Assembly: GCA_949987705.1 (NCBI GenBank)
Contig: OX465281.1
Location: forward strand, 188,095,112-188,159,111
DNA: 64,000 nt
Source: Thereva unica
Lineage: Eukaryota > Arthropoda > Insecta > Diptera > Therevidae
Direction: 5' to 3'
The notes under the pieces were generated by a model. That model had not been told where the DNA came from. It saw only the letters and a program-made list of their open reading frames with translations, and did not search any database. The position numbers and the translations under genes are program-made. Every line of letters begins with the position of its first letter. Positions within the stretch are counted from its first letter, which is position 1. Shown piece by piece: positions 1-10,610 of this stretch.

Positions 1-125
1 TTTCAATGTATATTTCTGCATAAACATCATATTTTAAAAAAATATGCTAACTCTTTTAATCACATTTTAGTGATTTCTGAAAAAAAAGCAACGATGGAAA
101 TGTAACCTTTTGTTCGAACACTCCT

Positions 126-160
126 CAGTTGCCCTCCAGCGGATTCTGTTTTGCGCGACG
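126..160 (-). repeat. Short fragment of RTE-like LINE 3' region
   Basis: About 35 bases here match 61675-61709, which lies near the 3' end of the minus-strand RTE-like LINE at 61.6-63.0 kb, with a single clear mismatch. The match starts at CAGTTGCCCTCCAGCGG and stops after TTGCGCGAC. It is too short to carry coding capacity and is best read as a relic of the same repeat family. Confidence 0.6.
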
Positions 161-388
161 TCTGAAGTGACAAAGCTGTATAAATAATGAGACATTGAGT
201 AGAAGAAGTCAGTCGTGCAGAATCTGCCGGATGATACGAAGCACATTTTATTCTGCAGGACTTCGTGAGGCTTTCTGCAGCAGACTACTTAATGTTGTGA
301 TAGAGAAAAATTGATTACTAAAGATGCAGCAATATACATATAACATTAATGGGGCTCATGGGTCTCAGCTTCTTCAGACAGTGGTACT

Positions 389-524
389 TAGTGATGAGCA
401 AACGCAAGAACAATACAAGAATTATCTAGTCTTGTTCTTGTGCAGTCTGTCTTGTTCTTGTTCTTGCTAAATCTGCAAGAACAAGACAAGACTGCAAGAA
501 CAAGACCATTTTTGTTCATCACTA
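389..524. mobile_element. hAT-type MITE, 136 bp, with perfect 8-bp TSD
   Basis: The ends are inverted: TAGTGATGAGCAAA on the left and TTTGTTCATCACTA on the right. The element is flanked by perfect 8-bp direct repeats GTGGTACT (381-388 and 525-532). An 8-bp TSD with a TAGTG start fits the hAT superfamily. The interior is almost entirely permuted CTTGTTCTTG / CAAGAACAAG blocks in both orientations, so it can fold back on itself. Related copies or parts occur at 6698-6847 and 20668-20985. It inserted into the flank of a decayed cysteine-rich frame (575-778). Confidence 0.85.
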
Positions 525-574
525 GTGGTACTGCCCTGCCAGGGGCTCGTCGAGGTCGTCTTCCTCTACTATAT

Positions 575-778
575 CTAAATTATCGTCAATTTGTAGCATG
601 ACCTTTTACATTGCTGGCATAGTTTCGTGCAGAACAGTCCTGCTTGCCTACATCCACGCCAACCTCGACAATTTGTCTTGCATTTGCAAAATATATAACC
701 CGAAGAAGCCTTTCGGTAGCCGGAGGTTACAATGTGGTAATGGTAACGAACCCATTTTTTGTCAAGTTCTACCTTCAC
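575..778 (-). pseudogene. Cysteine-rich (CXC/tesmin-like) tail of a transposon-type protein, decayed
   Basis: The minus-strand frame contains a dense cysteine block: CKCKTNCRGWRGC, then CRQAGLFCTKLCQQC, then SCYK. This resembles the CXC-type tail found at the C-terminus of many insect integrase- or transposase-like proteins. After a one-base shift the same strand continues into an acidic tail (about EEDDLDEP), as such proteins often do. Upstream on the minus strand the frame breaks again near 780-850, so only the last part of a gene survives. The MITE at 389-524 interrupts sequence just downstream. The parent family is not certain; I infer transposon origin from the motif alone. Confidence 0.4.
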
Positions 779-843
779 TGCTCTGGATCCAAGTAGTTTC
801 CGATGTACTGTTTCGCCTGATGGAAAACTCCAAAGTGGTATGA

Positions 844-2300
844 AAAGGGAGTCTCCTTTTTAGCTTTCAATAATTTCCTGGTGGATGCAAATAATACCTT
901 TTTCGCTGTACTTCGCGCCGCGGTTAGGTGCAGAATGATGCAGTCCGAATAAAGCAGAAGTCTGAGTACTCACGAGTACGAAACAGTAAAAAGCAGAAAA
1001 CAAACTCATCACCTAATGAAACATAAACGCAGTGACGTTATAAACTTTCTTATCAATGACTGAAAACCTATTTGGGGTGGCTCCTTAATCCATCCTCTAT
1101 AGAGGTCTCCCGAATTTCCTGCTGGGTTCCCCCGATATATATACATTTAGGCCCAACGTACAATTTTTAATAATAGACATTCCCGTGTAAAAAAAAACAC
1201 CTTTTGTATTATAGAGCTGTATCAGGTTTATATGTAAGTATGTACAAATGCGCGTCCTTGAATAAAAAGGGCTATTATCCGATAACCCTCTTTGAAAAAA
1301 CAAAAATATCATAACGTACAAACAAATCCACAAATATGGTGACTAACTCAAATTTTAACTATTACCATATGATAAAAAAAAACCTTTTCTAACACCCTAC
1401 ATATAAATGGCATAAAATACACACCCTGAAAACGATAAATTATGCCAAAATTTAAGTCTGTATCCCGAAATAATGTCAGCTTTTCTCCCCCAACCAAATG
1501 ATACCAAAAGGTCAGGTAAAAATTAAAATCCTTCATACCCACATAATCTTCCGCACTAAATGATCGGCACGTTTCATGCTCTTGACTGATAACATATGTA
1601 AACATGTGATAAAAATTAAAGACAAAAGCTGTAATGGTTGGGCCCGTTAACAACAAATCTAACAAATGGCAAACGTACTTCGTTCCAACGCACACATTAA
1701 AGCTACACTGCTAGGGAATATTCTGAAATGGAAACAGGTGTAAAAACTGAAATAAACAGGTAGGGATTATGGTATAATTTCTCACCGAAATGGAATAAAC
1801 TCACGGCATGCTTGAGGCACGCGATGCTCCCCAAATGTATAGTAGACCCGTGAATGTGCAAAATATTCTTGAACTCTTGATGAATGGATCGTTCAACATG
1901 TGCAGAGTGGAAGAGTAACTAAAGAGGAGAAGGAAAGGAGAAAGAAAGAAAAAGTTTCAAGTTCACGGCTTTATTTAACACATTATCATGAAGGCGAGAT
2001 GTTTACCTTTGATACCTTTTCTCTGGCTGCTGGTTTGCCGTCTATGTGCACCTGTGGGCAATTGTTTATGAGCTCTGGAATTAGTTATGGTAATTCGCAG
2101 AAATTCAAACGAATTATTTAGTACATTTTCCAAGAAGTATTCTTGTTCTATTTATCTTTATTTAATTATAGTGCAGTAATACAGTTCCGTCCCTTAAGCC
2201 TGCAATTAACGCTATCATCTAAGAACTAATCAACATCAAAGCTTTCATAGGACGTCTACAACACGAAATTCATTAATTGTTTTTGTATGGGGGCGTCTAA
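844..2300. other. No recognisable feature
   Basis: A+T-rich sequence with only short frames (for example 1348-1695 minus and 1900-2121 plus). None shows a recognisable motif or codon pattern. I see no clear inverted or tandem repeat here. Confidence 0.5.
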
Positions 2301-2780
2301 GCGGGCACTGTGACCTATTTTATTTGGTCTACCCTGTCGTTAAAGAGTACTTCAGCTTGAAAAACACTGGGGGTAGAGCTAACAACCATGGATATTTTAC
2401 ACCTTGAGCCATACATGCTCTGCCCTAACCCATTGTCGGAGTTTGAACCAAAAGGCTGCATTTCCTCTGAACAAACTAAACGGTTTGTCGAAGTCCAGAG
2501 TGCTAGGAGTGGTACTGGACAATGAGACCATCGGCTTCCAGATTCCTGTAGAATCGATATGTGATCCCCAAGGTCTTCTGGGTTAAAGACGTAAATGTAG
2601 CGACCCTTCTTCACAACTAGGAGGAATGGAGGAAGGTTCAGGAGAGAGTTTGACAGGTGACAGGAGGAATGCAAGCCTGTACACCTTGGCAGCTTGATCA
2701 CAGTACCCTTTTGTTTGGTCTACATTTTTTTTATGTGAAAGACTAGAGGCTCAGGGAAATCTGTTTCGACAATTTGGGTT
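2301..2780. other. Unrecognised 128-codon open frame on the minus strand
   Basis: The minus strand is open from 2701 to 2315. This part is richer in G+C than its surroundings, which hints at old coding or transposon sequence, but I recognise no domain. A parallel minus frame is also partly open. I cannot assign it. Confidence 0.3.
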
Positions 2781-2886
2781 GGGATGTTCTAGCAGTCTTA
2801 GACGTATCCACATCGGTGCTCTCAGCTTAATCCTGATTCCATCCGTTATTTTGAATTTTATTTAAATTATCTAAATTTTTCTAAAA

Positions 2887-3246
2887 ATGTCTAATTCATA
2901 CAGTGGTTGTAAAAAAGCTTTTTCTGATTCAAAAGATGTGATAATGTGTACTTCCTGTAATAACTATTATCACGCAGCGTGCTGCCATTTAAAACATAAG
3001 GAAATTAGGACAAAATGTGACTCTTGCAAGTCAAAGGTCACCAGTAAAAATAATGTTGAACTTGATGGAAGTGCCGAAATATTTTTTTGGAAAAGTGAAG
3101 TGTGAATTGGATAAATTTCGAAAAGATTCTGTGAAAGAAATTAATGACCTTAAACAATCAATTCAGTTCATGTCCGATAAATTTGACGAATATCAAAATA
3201 AAATCAGTTGTGTACTCAAGGAACTTCATGAAGTGCCCTTTACAAA
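2887..3246 (+). pseudogene. LINE ORF1 fragment: PHD-like finger plus coiled coil, frameshifted
   Basis: The frame starts at an ATG at 2887 in a leader that runs straight into it. It shows a C/H-rich block typical of the PHD-like fingers in the ORF1 of CR1- and Jockey-type LINEs: VIMCTSCNNYYHAACC followed by CDSCKSK. One frameshift near 3080-3100 moves the reading to the next frame. That frame carries a charged, heptad-like stretch (FRKDSVKEINDLKQSIQFMS and on) ending about 3235. The family role is RNA binding and chaperone activity in the retrotransposition particle. Here it is truncated and shifted, so it cannot be functional. Confidence 0.6.
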
Positions 3247-3465
3247 ATGTTCCATAATACTAAATACTTAGGGGTCACAATAGATAGCCGTCTCAAATGG
3301 GATATACATATTCTTAGTATATGCAAAAGGATAAGGAAACTCAAGTACAAAGGAGGTGGGTCACAGCCCATACAAAATTACCCCAGGCCCGGCGCAAAAG
3401 AAAAGTATCTCAGATTATCGGCTATAATAAGTATTGAATTTCTGTATAGTTGTTATATACCGTAA
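3247..3465 (+). pseudogene. Non-LTR reverse transcriptase C-terminal fragment
   Basis: The segment KYLGVTIDSRLKWDIHI is the strongly conserved block after the RT catalytic core of Jockey/CR1-like LINEs (family pattern YLGV.ID..L.W..HI). Only about 30 codons are convincingly LINE-like. The rest (about 3350-3465) has no clear match, and the normal upstream RT motifs are absent. It directly follows the ORF1 fragment, which supports an internal deletion rather than two separate insertions. Confidence 0.65.
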
Positions 3466-4088
3466 CTGTTGCTAAGGTGTTAATAATGCTATTTTTTTTA
3501 TTCGGGCAAAATGACTAATTAACCCTGTATTTTTGTAACGCCATTACATATGTATCTTCATAAATAAGGTATCAGTGCACGCAGAATACTCCCACCTATC
3601 TAAATTTGTAAAAACGACGGTACCACAGTACCAACTTCCAGAGTTATGAGTCGTCAAAGTCAAAATTTTGTTTTTTTAACAAAAATTTCACTTTCAACCA
3701 CCTTTTTCTCCAAAATATTCATAGTCAACTAATGTTTTTTTTTCCCAGAATCAGAAAGCTTGGAGTGTTTCCTATGAATAATGTCCAGACAATTTTTATG
3801 CTACGGCCTTTACTTTCGCTTACTTACTAGCTGTTTACGGTGAAAAGGTGGATATTTCAAAATGCCGCAAATTTTAGCTTCTGCAACATTTATCAACATA
3901 GTAAGGCATCAAAGGCTGGCACTCCATACCGATCCTTGAGAAAAAATTTCCAGACGAAATTTGAACTCAACTGCTCGAGCGCATGAAGAATTCCGTAGCA
4001 ACCAAGCAACCGGTTGACTTGACACGTTGACACAAGTCATTCTGTGCGTTTTCGGAAAACTTTGTGAATGACAGTTTGAACAATCATA
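3466..4088. other. Non-coding stretch containing one half of a dispersed repeat pair
   Basis: No gene is visible. The part at about 3615-3690 (CCAACTTCCAGAGTTATGAG, then GTCGTCAAAGT and A/T runs) resembles 63155-63225 in the same orientation, so it belongs to a dispersed repeat. The remainder is A/T-rich and unremarkable. Confidence 0.45.
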
Positions 4089-4383
4089 GGGCGCATCCAG
4101 CGTACTCAGCAGCTGAGCAGCGGCTAAGCGCTGAGCTCCTTGGATGGCTAGCTGAGCTAAGTAGCTTAGCTCAGCGGCTGGAAAATTTCTCAGCGTAAAA
4201 CTTTTATGCTAAGCAACTCAGCGGTAGTGAATTGAATTTATTTAAAGTAGAAAAAAAAAAATTTAGTTGTCAAAATAAATTCTAACTCAGCTATTCTATC
4301 TAGTCAATACACATCGCTGAGTTAGTTTTTACGCTGTGCTTTTCACCTAAGCGGCTTTTTCGCTGAGTGCGCTGGATGCGCCC
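4089..4383. mobile_element. MITE, 295 bp, TIR GGGCGCATCCAGCG, 3-bp TSD ATA
   Basis: The left end GGGCGCATCCAGCGTACTCA is mirrored by the right end GAGTGCGCTGGATGCGCCC, with one mismatch over about 22 bases. ATA lies on both sides (4086-4088 and 4384-4386). The interior is full of short GCTGAG / CTCAGC repeats in both orientations, giving a strongly foldable molecule. There is no coding capacity. A 3-bp TSD and a GG-rich start fit PIF/Harbinger-like MITEs, although ATA is not their usual TWA target. Confidence 0.85.
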
Positions 4384-4809
4384 ATAGATTCAGTTCTCTC
4401 AGTTTTTTGCCACATTTGTCTTAAGTTTTCGCATATCTGATCTCTCAGCGTTTTCTCATGCTCAAGTCAGTGTACAGCGAAAATAAGTTCAAGAAAAATA
4501 ACATCATTTTTCAAACCAAAAAGTGCAACAATTGTCGCAACCGCAGCTGAAGTTCCAGGTCCTATACATCGTGAAGATTTACCTGACGACTTTGCACCCT
4601 CGAAAAAAGTACGGCATGAGGAACCAGATTCTGCTGATCCAAAAGTAAGTCTTTGATACATGAAAAATGAGTTTTTTTTTCCGATTTGATTGTGCTTGGG
4701 AGTTTTTCTTATATAACCCGCCTTTTGCGACCTCGGGTCAAGTTAGTCGAGCCGGATGCCCCCCCCCCCCGACAAAATTTTCTGCGTTGGCCCCGAGAGC
4801 GGTTTATTT
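4384..4809. other. Non-coding stretch with a C12 run
   Basis: No gene is supported. A run of 12 C residues lies at 4759-4770, and a small unrecognised minus frame spans 4467-4661. Confidence 0.5.
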
Positions 4810-5893
4810 TGCATTAATTCAATCACTTATACAATATATCTAGTATTATAGCTTGGGGACCTACATATACAAATTTCTGAATCCATTAACTAACTTACAA
4901 TCTCAAATAGTTAAAATGTGCTTAAGGAAACCGAAATTCTTCTCCACTACTGAAGCGTTAGCTACTTTCAATGTATTCACTGTCAGGCAAATTTTTTGCT
5001 TCAATTTGCTTAAGTTCACTTATAAAAACCTTAATTTTTTTCCTCGGCATTTCTCAAGATATCAAACTAGAAGGCACTTGTACTTCAAAAACGGAGAAAA
5101 CGTTCACCCTTATTCCACACTCCGTCGGAAGACTTCTACGACGTAAACTTTACGCTACGACGTAACATATTCTGATATTCTGCACCACGAACGGTCCGCG
5201 TTAAAGCATTGCCTTATTGGAGCCTTCTCGATTTACTCCGAAAAAAAGCTGTTAAATGTCAAAACAATTTTTTTTGAACTCTTTGGTGTTTGGTGTTTTT
5301 AAGTTCGTCGGAGTTTAGAATAACAAAAAGTTCCGAAAAAAAGATTCGGAGTGCGGAATGTCATATTCCGGATTCGGAGAAAAAATATCATTACGTCGGA
5401 GTGTGGAATAAGGGTGGTTAACTCAAAGACATTCCAGTTACTTGGGTCCGTTAATGTTCAACGAACTCTCTATCGATACACGGCAATCTTTGAATGATTC
5501 AAATTATAAATTTATACTTAAATGCCTTATTGGTAGGAACAGTAACGAATTTTTAAAACATTTGTCCAATTAACTATTTCTTATAAATTTTTCAAAATGT
5601 TAATATTCTTCGAAATTTGTAAATTGTACATAATAATAGCACAGCTTTTTTTTTTTTTTTAAATTTAGTATAAGCAAAGAATATTTCCAGTATAGCTAGA
5701 ACTGCTAGAGTTCTCACACACAAGTCTTGTTATGTGAGAGCTAACTTTATCATTTAAATATAATACTCACTGTGTATTAATCAGGTTGTCACTTGATTTT
5801 AATTTGTATTTGAGCTATTATGTTTGTATATACATATGCATGTATAATTTTATAAGTTCATCAAATAAAAAATAAAAATAAAAAAAAAATTTC
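4810..5893 (+). pseudogene. Jockey/CR1-like LINE: RT C-terminus, 3' UTR and A-rich tail, interrupted by a MITE
   Basis: The frames carry the C-terminal part of a non-LTR RT. First comes a block around LNPLTNLQSQIVKMCLRKPK, where the family has the conserved LQK.. helix. After the MITE insertion the reading continues with YLGPLMFNELSIDTRQSLN and ends at TAA 5571-5573. Joining across the MITE (one copy of its TSD removed) leaves one further single-base frameshift near 5440. A 3' UTR of about 290 bases ends in an A-rich tail (about 5866-5892) with AATAAAAATAAA-like sequence, which marks the 3' end of the insertion. The 5' part is missing, as is usual for LINE copies. Confidence 0.7.
5105..5416. 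mobile_element. MITE, 312 bp, TIR CACCCTTATTCCACACTCCG, 3-bp TSD GTT
   Basis: The terminal 20 bases are perfectly inverted (CACCCTTATTCCACACTCCG at the left end). GTT occurs on both sides (5102-5104 and 5417-5419). It sits inside LINE coding sequence, so it is younger than that LINE copy, and the coding similarity continues on both sides. The interior repeats TTCGGAGT-like motifs and has no gene. The superfamily is uncertain; a 3-bp TSD points towards PIF/Harbinger-like. Confidence 0.88.
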
Positions 5894-6170
5894 ATATAGA
5901 GTGCAATTTCGAACAGCAGCTCTAGTCAGAAGTGTAGAGCAGCGGTTTAAAAACTGGGGGCGCAACCCCCAAGGAGGGCTCTAATAGCTCAAAGGGGATT
6001 TTATCTTTTTTGACTATTTTGGCTCACTGTTTAATTTCTACTTAAATTTTATTGCGTCTTTTTTATTATACATCTCGTCTACTGAAACGTCATTCAGTAC
6101 CATTTTAGTTATGAATCTACTCACATCGAGAAACTCGTTCAATTATGAAGACTGTGCGTGCTTATCGTGC

Positions 6171-7403
6171 CCTCCCTGCTGTCCTTAAGTCCTGTACACT
6201 GAAAACCCTTTTTCAAAAATCCCTGGATAAAGGCTCCTTCGTTACGCTTTGGAAGAACTCCTTCATAATTAATTTCACAAAAGTGGTAGCATGAACGAAA
6301 TGTCGAATTATAGACCAGTTACAAAGTTGTCAGTTATACGGAAACTTTTTAAATCAATTATCTATTCTGCAATCGTGCCTATCTGCAAGAGGCTGGTCTC
6401 AACGAATCAACATGGTTTTCTTGCAGCTTGTTCCACTACCACCAATCATATTAAATTCACTTTTCATGCTGTCGAGGGCTTCGTTTCTGGCTGTCAAACT
6501 GATTTTGTTTACAGTGACTTTAGTACGGCATTTGACAAGCTCTTCCGCAAGCCCTTCTAGCATGGTTCCAGTTTTACTTAGCTGACAAGACCTACCAAGT
6601 TATTTTTCGTGGATCTAAATAAGCATTTGTACATAAAGTACATTGATACATAAAGTACATAATGACTTTGCATGAATTGTGCGCAAACTTGTGATGAGCA
6701 ATAATGGTCTTGTTTTTGCACTTGTCTTGAAAAACAAGAACAAGACTAGTTATGCTTGCAAGAACAAGAACAAGACAGACTGAGCAACAACCAGTCAAGA
6801 ACAAGACTAGACTAGTCTTGTCTTGTTCTTGCGTTTGCTCATGACTAATCCAAATCAGTAACCATTGAAGCGTCATTCGGTGTCCTTCAAGGAAGTAATC
6901 TTTAATCCCCTTTCCTCTTTATTCTATCAATTGATGACATTGTTCCTTTGTTAAGACACTGTAGAATATTGATTTACGCTGATGACATCAAATTGTACCG
7001 TCACATAAAGAGTACTGAGGATTGCACACTTTTTCAATTCGACCTTGACACCTTTTACTCTTCGTGTGCTAACAACAACCTGCTTCTTAATATTACTAAA
7101 TGTGAAATCATTACTTTTAGTAGGAGACGTGGTCCTATAACTTTTAACTACACCTTTTCTAATGAAGTGATTCCTCGAGTTAATTTTGTTAAAGATCTCG
7201 GGATAAGATTTGATTGTAAGCTGAATTTTTCCACTCATATCAACTATATCTCTTCCAGAGGTAGTTTCGTCCTGGGTTTTATATAAAGTTAGTCCAAAGA
7301 ATTTAACAACCTCTTTGATCACTAAACACCTTTACATTTCTCTTGTCCGACCATTACTCGAATATACGTCCCAGGTTTGGTCTTCTCACAATCTGGGTTA
7401 TGT
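6171..7403 (+). pseudogene. Jockey/CR1-like LINE reverse transcriptase fragment, interrupted by a hAT-type insertion
   Basis: RT blocks appear in order. SLDKGSFVTLWKNSFI and MSNYRPVTKLS are RT motif 1-2. TDFVYSDFSTAFDKL is motif A, in which the family has F.D...AFD. After the insertion come ASFGVLQGSNL (motif B, SGVPQGS) and LIYADDIKLYRHI (motif C with the catalytic YADD). The thumb block VNFVKDLGIRFDCKLNFSTH and PLLEYTSQVWS follow. There are several frameshifts and in-frame stops, and the N-terminal endonuclease and the 3' end are missing. The catalytic DD pair is still present. The element lies in the same orientation as the LINE at 4.8-5.9 kb but is a different fragment. Confidence 0.8.
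6622..6847. mobile_element. hAT-type insertion in LINE RT, related to the 389-524 MITE
   Basis: The LINE RT coding sequence is interrupted between ATCTAAAT (6614-6621) and ATCCAAAT (6848-6855), an 8-bp duplication with one mismatch. Removing the insertion and one copy restores the RT reading frame. The right end (TGCTCATGACTA) and the interior CTTGTTCTTG palindromes match the 389-524 MITE. The left 75 bases instead carry another unit, with TGACTTTGCATG and TGTGCGC. That unit also precedes TAGTGATGAGCAAA at about 20920-20985, so this is a longer or composite family member. Confidence 0.7.
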
Positions 7404-8399
7404 ATTTGCAAAAAACTGATATTTTGACCTAAAACCCCCTAAAAAGTGAGCTTCTCGGGGTAGAAAATCGGTAGACTTTATAACCAATTATTAAGAACCC
7501 TAAAAGCAAGCTCTGTGCCAATTTTTAGCCTGCACCCAATCATTTCCGCTATTTTTACTATTTTACCTGTACTATGTATAAGCTAATTTAAAAAGCGTCC
7601 AGTGGAAAGCGGTTTTGGCTCCGAATTTCGAACAACTCCGATTGACGCGAAATTTGGACTGAAAGTAAGTAGAAGCTCACGAAACAAAATTTACATTGTG
7701 CTAATGTGTGCCTTTTCCCTTGGAGAGGGGAAATCTACCTCTTAATGGGGGTGGAAATTATCACACTCAAAATAATTGCCGAAATTCGATAGAGGGGTGG
7801 ATTGAAAGCAAAGTATGTTATATACTTTAAATCGGAAAATATCTGTGTTATTAGCGATTGAAATTAGGAAGCAGCCTTAATGGCTCATTGGAGTGAAGAC
7901 TTGCCCTTTGCCATGTTAGGCATACGCGCGGCGATTAAGATCGACTTACAATTCGATTTATATCACAACTGACGAAAATCCAATTGAAGAATTTCTTCTC
8001 CCGCCTTCGTTCTCATATGCACAACATTAAGGCAATACATCCGAAGCGAATGAGCACACAATTTTTATCATATCAATGGGTGCGTTTTTGGAATCAATAT
8101 CGAATGAATCTCGAATGCTTTATATGCTTATGTGCTTTGCTTTTTAATAAATAGAATCAGCATTATTACTTTCACCAATTATCATTATCATCCCAGTTCG
8201 CTTAATTGAACTCGAACTGAACTTAACGTAAAATCTCGGTCAAAGATAGTAATCTGAAATAATGCAATGCCGTTCCAGTGAACTTTTGCATTTCTAACTT
8301 CCGGGGGAAAAGCAACAACCATTTCAAGCACGAACTGAACAAGAACATACTTTAGCCGGCGAAGCCACTTATGCGGATTGAATTGAACATTATTTGACA
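7404..8399. other. No recognisable feature
   Basis: Non-coding sequence downstream of the RT fragment. I found no open frame of note and no inverted repeat that I trust. Confidence 0.5.
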
Positions 8400-8575
8400 G
8401 AGGTAGGTGAAGCCGGGGGCATTAGTCGGCGCTCTTAGCTCTAATAACGCGCATCATGTAGGCTTAGCTGGTTATGCGGGGTACCAATCATCCACTGAGG
8501 TTTACCTAGCCGGCGAAATACCTCCTTGTTCCGCCTGGTAGCCTGGTACTGTCAGCGTCACAGCCCTTGTCAACT
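8400..8575 (+). repeat. Diverged dispersed repeat, copy 1
   Basis: This G+C-richer segment aligns by eye with 9185-9325. Shared landmarks in the same order are GGCTTA.CTGGTTA, GGGGTACCAAT / GGGTACAAAT, ATCCACTGAGGT / TTCCGCTTAGGT and CCTCCTTGTTC.CCTGGTAG, then TGTACTGTC-like sequence. The two copies are direct repeats about 760 bp apart. I recognise no coding function. Confidence 0.55.
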
Positions 8576-9184
8576 AGATAGCGGGATTCTACTTGGCATT
8601 CCACCACGACAACGACGTTTTTTTGTGTGGTAAGATGAAGCTTAGGAGTCACCCTTTGGACTACTAGTCCGTCATGTCGTACAGGTCATGTGAACGGCAC
8701 GCCGGAGGTTAAACTTTCGCTTATTCAATTTAGACAATTTTCATACTGTTAAAGACTTTAACCATCGGTGTTCGAATGCGGTGGGTTAGGAATGAAAAAA
8801 CAAAAGTGACCGGACAATTATTCAAATCGAGGATCACTCCTGATGCTTCTTTAAACTGCAGAGCTTCATACTTGGTATTTTTAGTATCATTCTACTTTAG
8901 AAGATGGATATGATGCCCCTGTTCATCAATTGATGTCATATTATGGTTTAGTGGATGACCTACACCAATTTTGTACATTTGTATACTTTCCTCTTACTGC
9001 AAAAAAACAGTAGCCATTAGATACGATTTTTTCCTACTAAAGGTAAGCCTAAACCACCAGTTCTAGTGGTAAAACCACTAAGTTGGCAACACTGCTGAAA
9101 TGATAGTGATACGAGTAACTCATCAGGTCATCAGGCTGATCCATTTGGCTGCGAGAGGCTCCACAAGGAGATATATGACATACA

Positions 9185-9470
9185 GGTAGCCCTAATAAGG
9201 CATCCTGCCGGCTTATCTGGTTAATAATAGGGTACAAATTTTCCGCTTAGGTGGGATCTTCATCTAGCGGTCGGTGCACCTCCTTGTTCACCTGGTAGTC
9301 TTGTACTGTCGGCTGGTTAGTCGGATTCACTTGTTTCAGGAGGCATAACACTCCAACAAGACTGTCTCTCGCTAGCCCTGACCGTTGTGACTCACTCGGC
9401 TGTGAATGCATGCACTCACATCCCAGTAGTGCAAACGCGAGGCTCACTGCCTTCTCCTTATGCATTCACC
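9185..9470 (+). repeat. Diverged dispersed repeat, copy 2 (extends further 3')
   Basis: Second copy of the repeat at 8400-8575. It is the better preserved one and continues through GACTCACTCGGCTGTGAATG towards 9470. Minus-strand frames of 60-70 codons run through it, but none shows a known motif. Confidence 0.5.
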
Positions 9471-9551
9471 AGACTACCCTTATAGTCCATGGAAATGGTA
9501 CTTTAACATTGCAAAAATGCAGGCAAGGTTTTATTTTTGGGATATGTTGGA

Positions 9552-9566
9552 GGGGGGGGGGGGGGG
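9552..9566 (+). repeat. Poly-G run, G15
   Basis: Fifteen consecutive G residues follow GTTGGA. A homopolymer of this length is unusual in this A+T-rich context and its length should be treated as uncertain in the assembly. Confidence 0.9.
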
Positions 9567-9569
9567 TCA

Positions 9570-10412
9570 GTGTGAGCTTAAGTTTGATTTTCCGAGATTC
9601 TAACCCCCTCCCCATTTGGCCGCCATCTTGAAAAACGTGTGCAAATAGTTTTCCACTATATCTCCGAAAAGGTACATCTTACATAAAATTTGCAAGGACA
9701 CTTTTTGTTTAGAATTAAATTATGTAACATAACTGAATAAAGCACTTTTTTGTACAGCCCTAAAACAAATTATTTTAAACTGAAACTTAAGATCATACTG
9801 ATACCCCTTACACATCCCACAAAAAAAACCTTGTCCTGCTTTTTTGCAATCTTAAAGTACTATTTCCTTGGAGTATTAACCTTTCCTATTCTTTTTCTAT
9901 TTTTAGGTCAAGCTTATTATTAGACATTGCACCATGAGTTTAACGACATGACGGTCTAGTGGTACAAAAGGTGATTCTTGAGATTGACCATGCCACATAA
10001 AAAAAAAGTGGCTTTAGGGGTATCTTTACTCGCAGATAGATCTACAGATAATGATCATTACATCCACAAAAATGGTTGCGTAGTATTTTACACTTTATGG
10101 GCTGGTAGAAGCAATTTCTTGAGACTGTAGGACGCAAAAAAGTCAAAAAAGTGCTCCCCGTCAAAAAAGTGCTTATCCAAGGCTTGAAAAATTCGTAACG
10201 TTCGACGTGGTAATGTAATTTTTGCGCGATTTTTAAAGGTTGTCGGAATTTGACGAAGTGATGTTTTGTTGGAAAGCTATATCGCTGTGCAAAATCCAAA
10301 AAAGATCACTTTGTTTAGATCGGGTCTCATTCCATCAAGTATATTAGATATTAGCAAAAATTGTCAATTTAAGGTCTTTCTGACACCCGAAGTTTTTTCA
10401 TTTAAAAAAAGG
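9570..10412. other. No recognisable feature
   Basis: A/T-rich non-coding sequence. Frames such as 10042-10299 minus have no recognisable motif. Confidence 0.5.
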
Positions 10413-10610
10413 TCCGACCCAATTTTATGAAATTTTTTCCTGAGCATTTTTTCGTTAATATTCTTCTCTTGGCACCACAAAGAAATCGATATAGTTTTTG
10501 GTTCACGCGGTATCATGCAGGTACAAAAATCACGCAGACGGTGCGCGACCGAATTTTATGAAATTTTTTTCAAATAATATTTTCGTTAATATTCTTCGAA
10601 TGGTACCAAA
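10413..10610 (+). repeat. Direct duplication, about 65 bp x 2
   Basis: 10413-10478 and 10545-10608 share CGACC.AATTTTATGAAATT, then TTCGTTAATATTCTTC and GG.ACCA. They are two direct copies starting about 132 bp apart and diverged by roughly a quarter. This may be a relic of a tandem repeat. Confidence 0.7.

Larger units (their letters stand above)
2790..3465 (+). mobile_element. Internally deleted non-LTR retrotransposon (ORF1 head joined to RT tail)
   Basis: A 5' leader is followed by an ORF1-like frame with a PHD-type cysteine/histidine block and a coiled-coil-like stretch. Around 3240-3255 the sequence switches abruptly to the thumb/C-terminal segment of a non-LTR reverse transcriptase. 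The whole endonuclease and RT core (normally about 3 kb) is missing. The two halves are collinear with a full LINE, so an internal deletion within one copy is the simplest explanation. The family is Jockey/CR1-like by motif. Confidence 0.65.

Noticed and set aside
1348..1695. 115-codon minus frame as a gene
   Set aside because: No motif, biased to A/T-encoded residues, nothing around it to support a gene.
2315..2701. Retroviral-type pol fragment
   Set aside because: I looked for RT, RNase H, protease and integrase motifs in all frames and found none.
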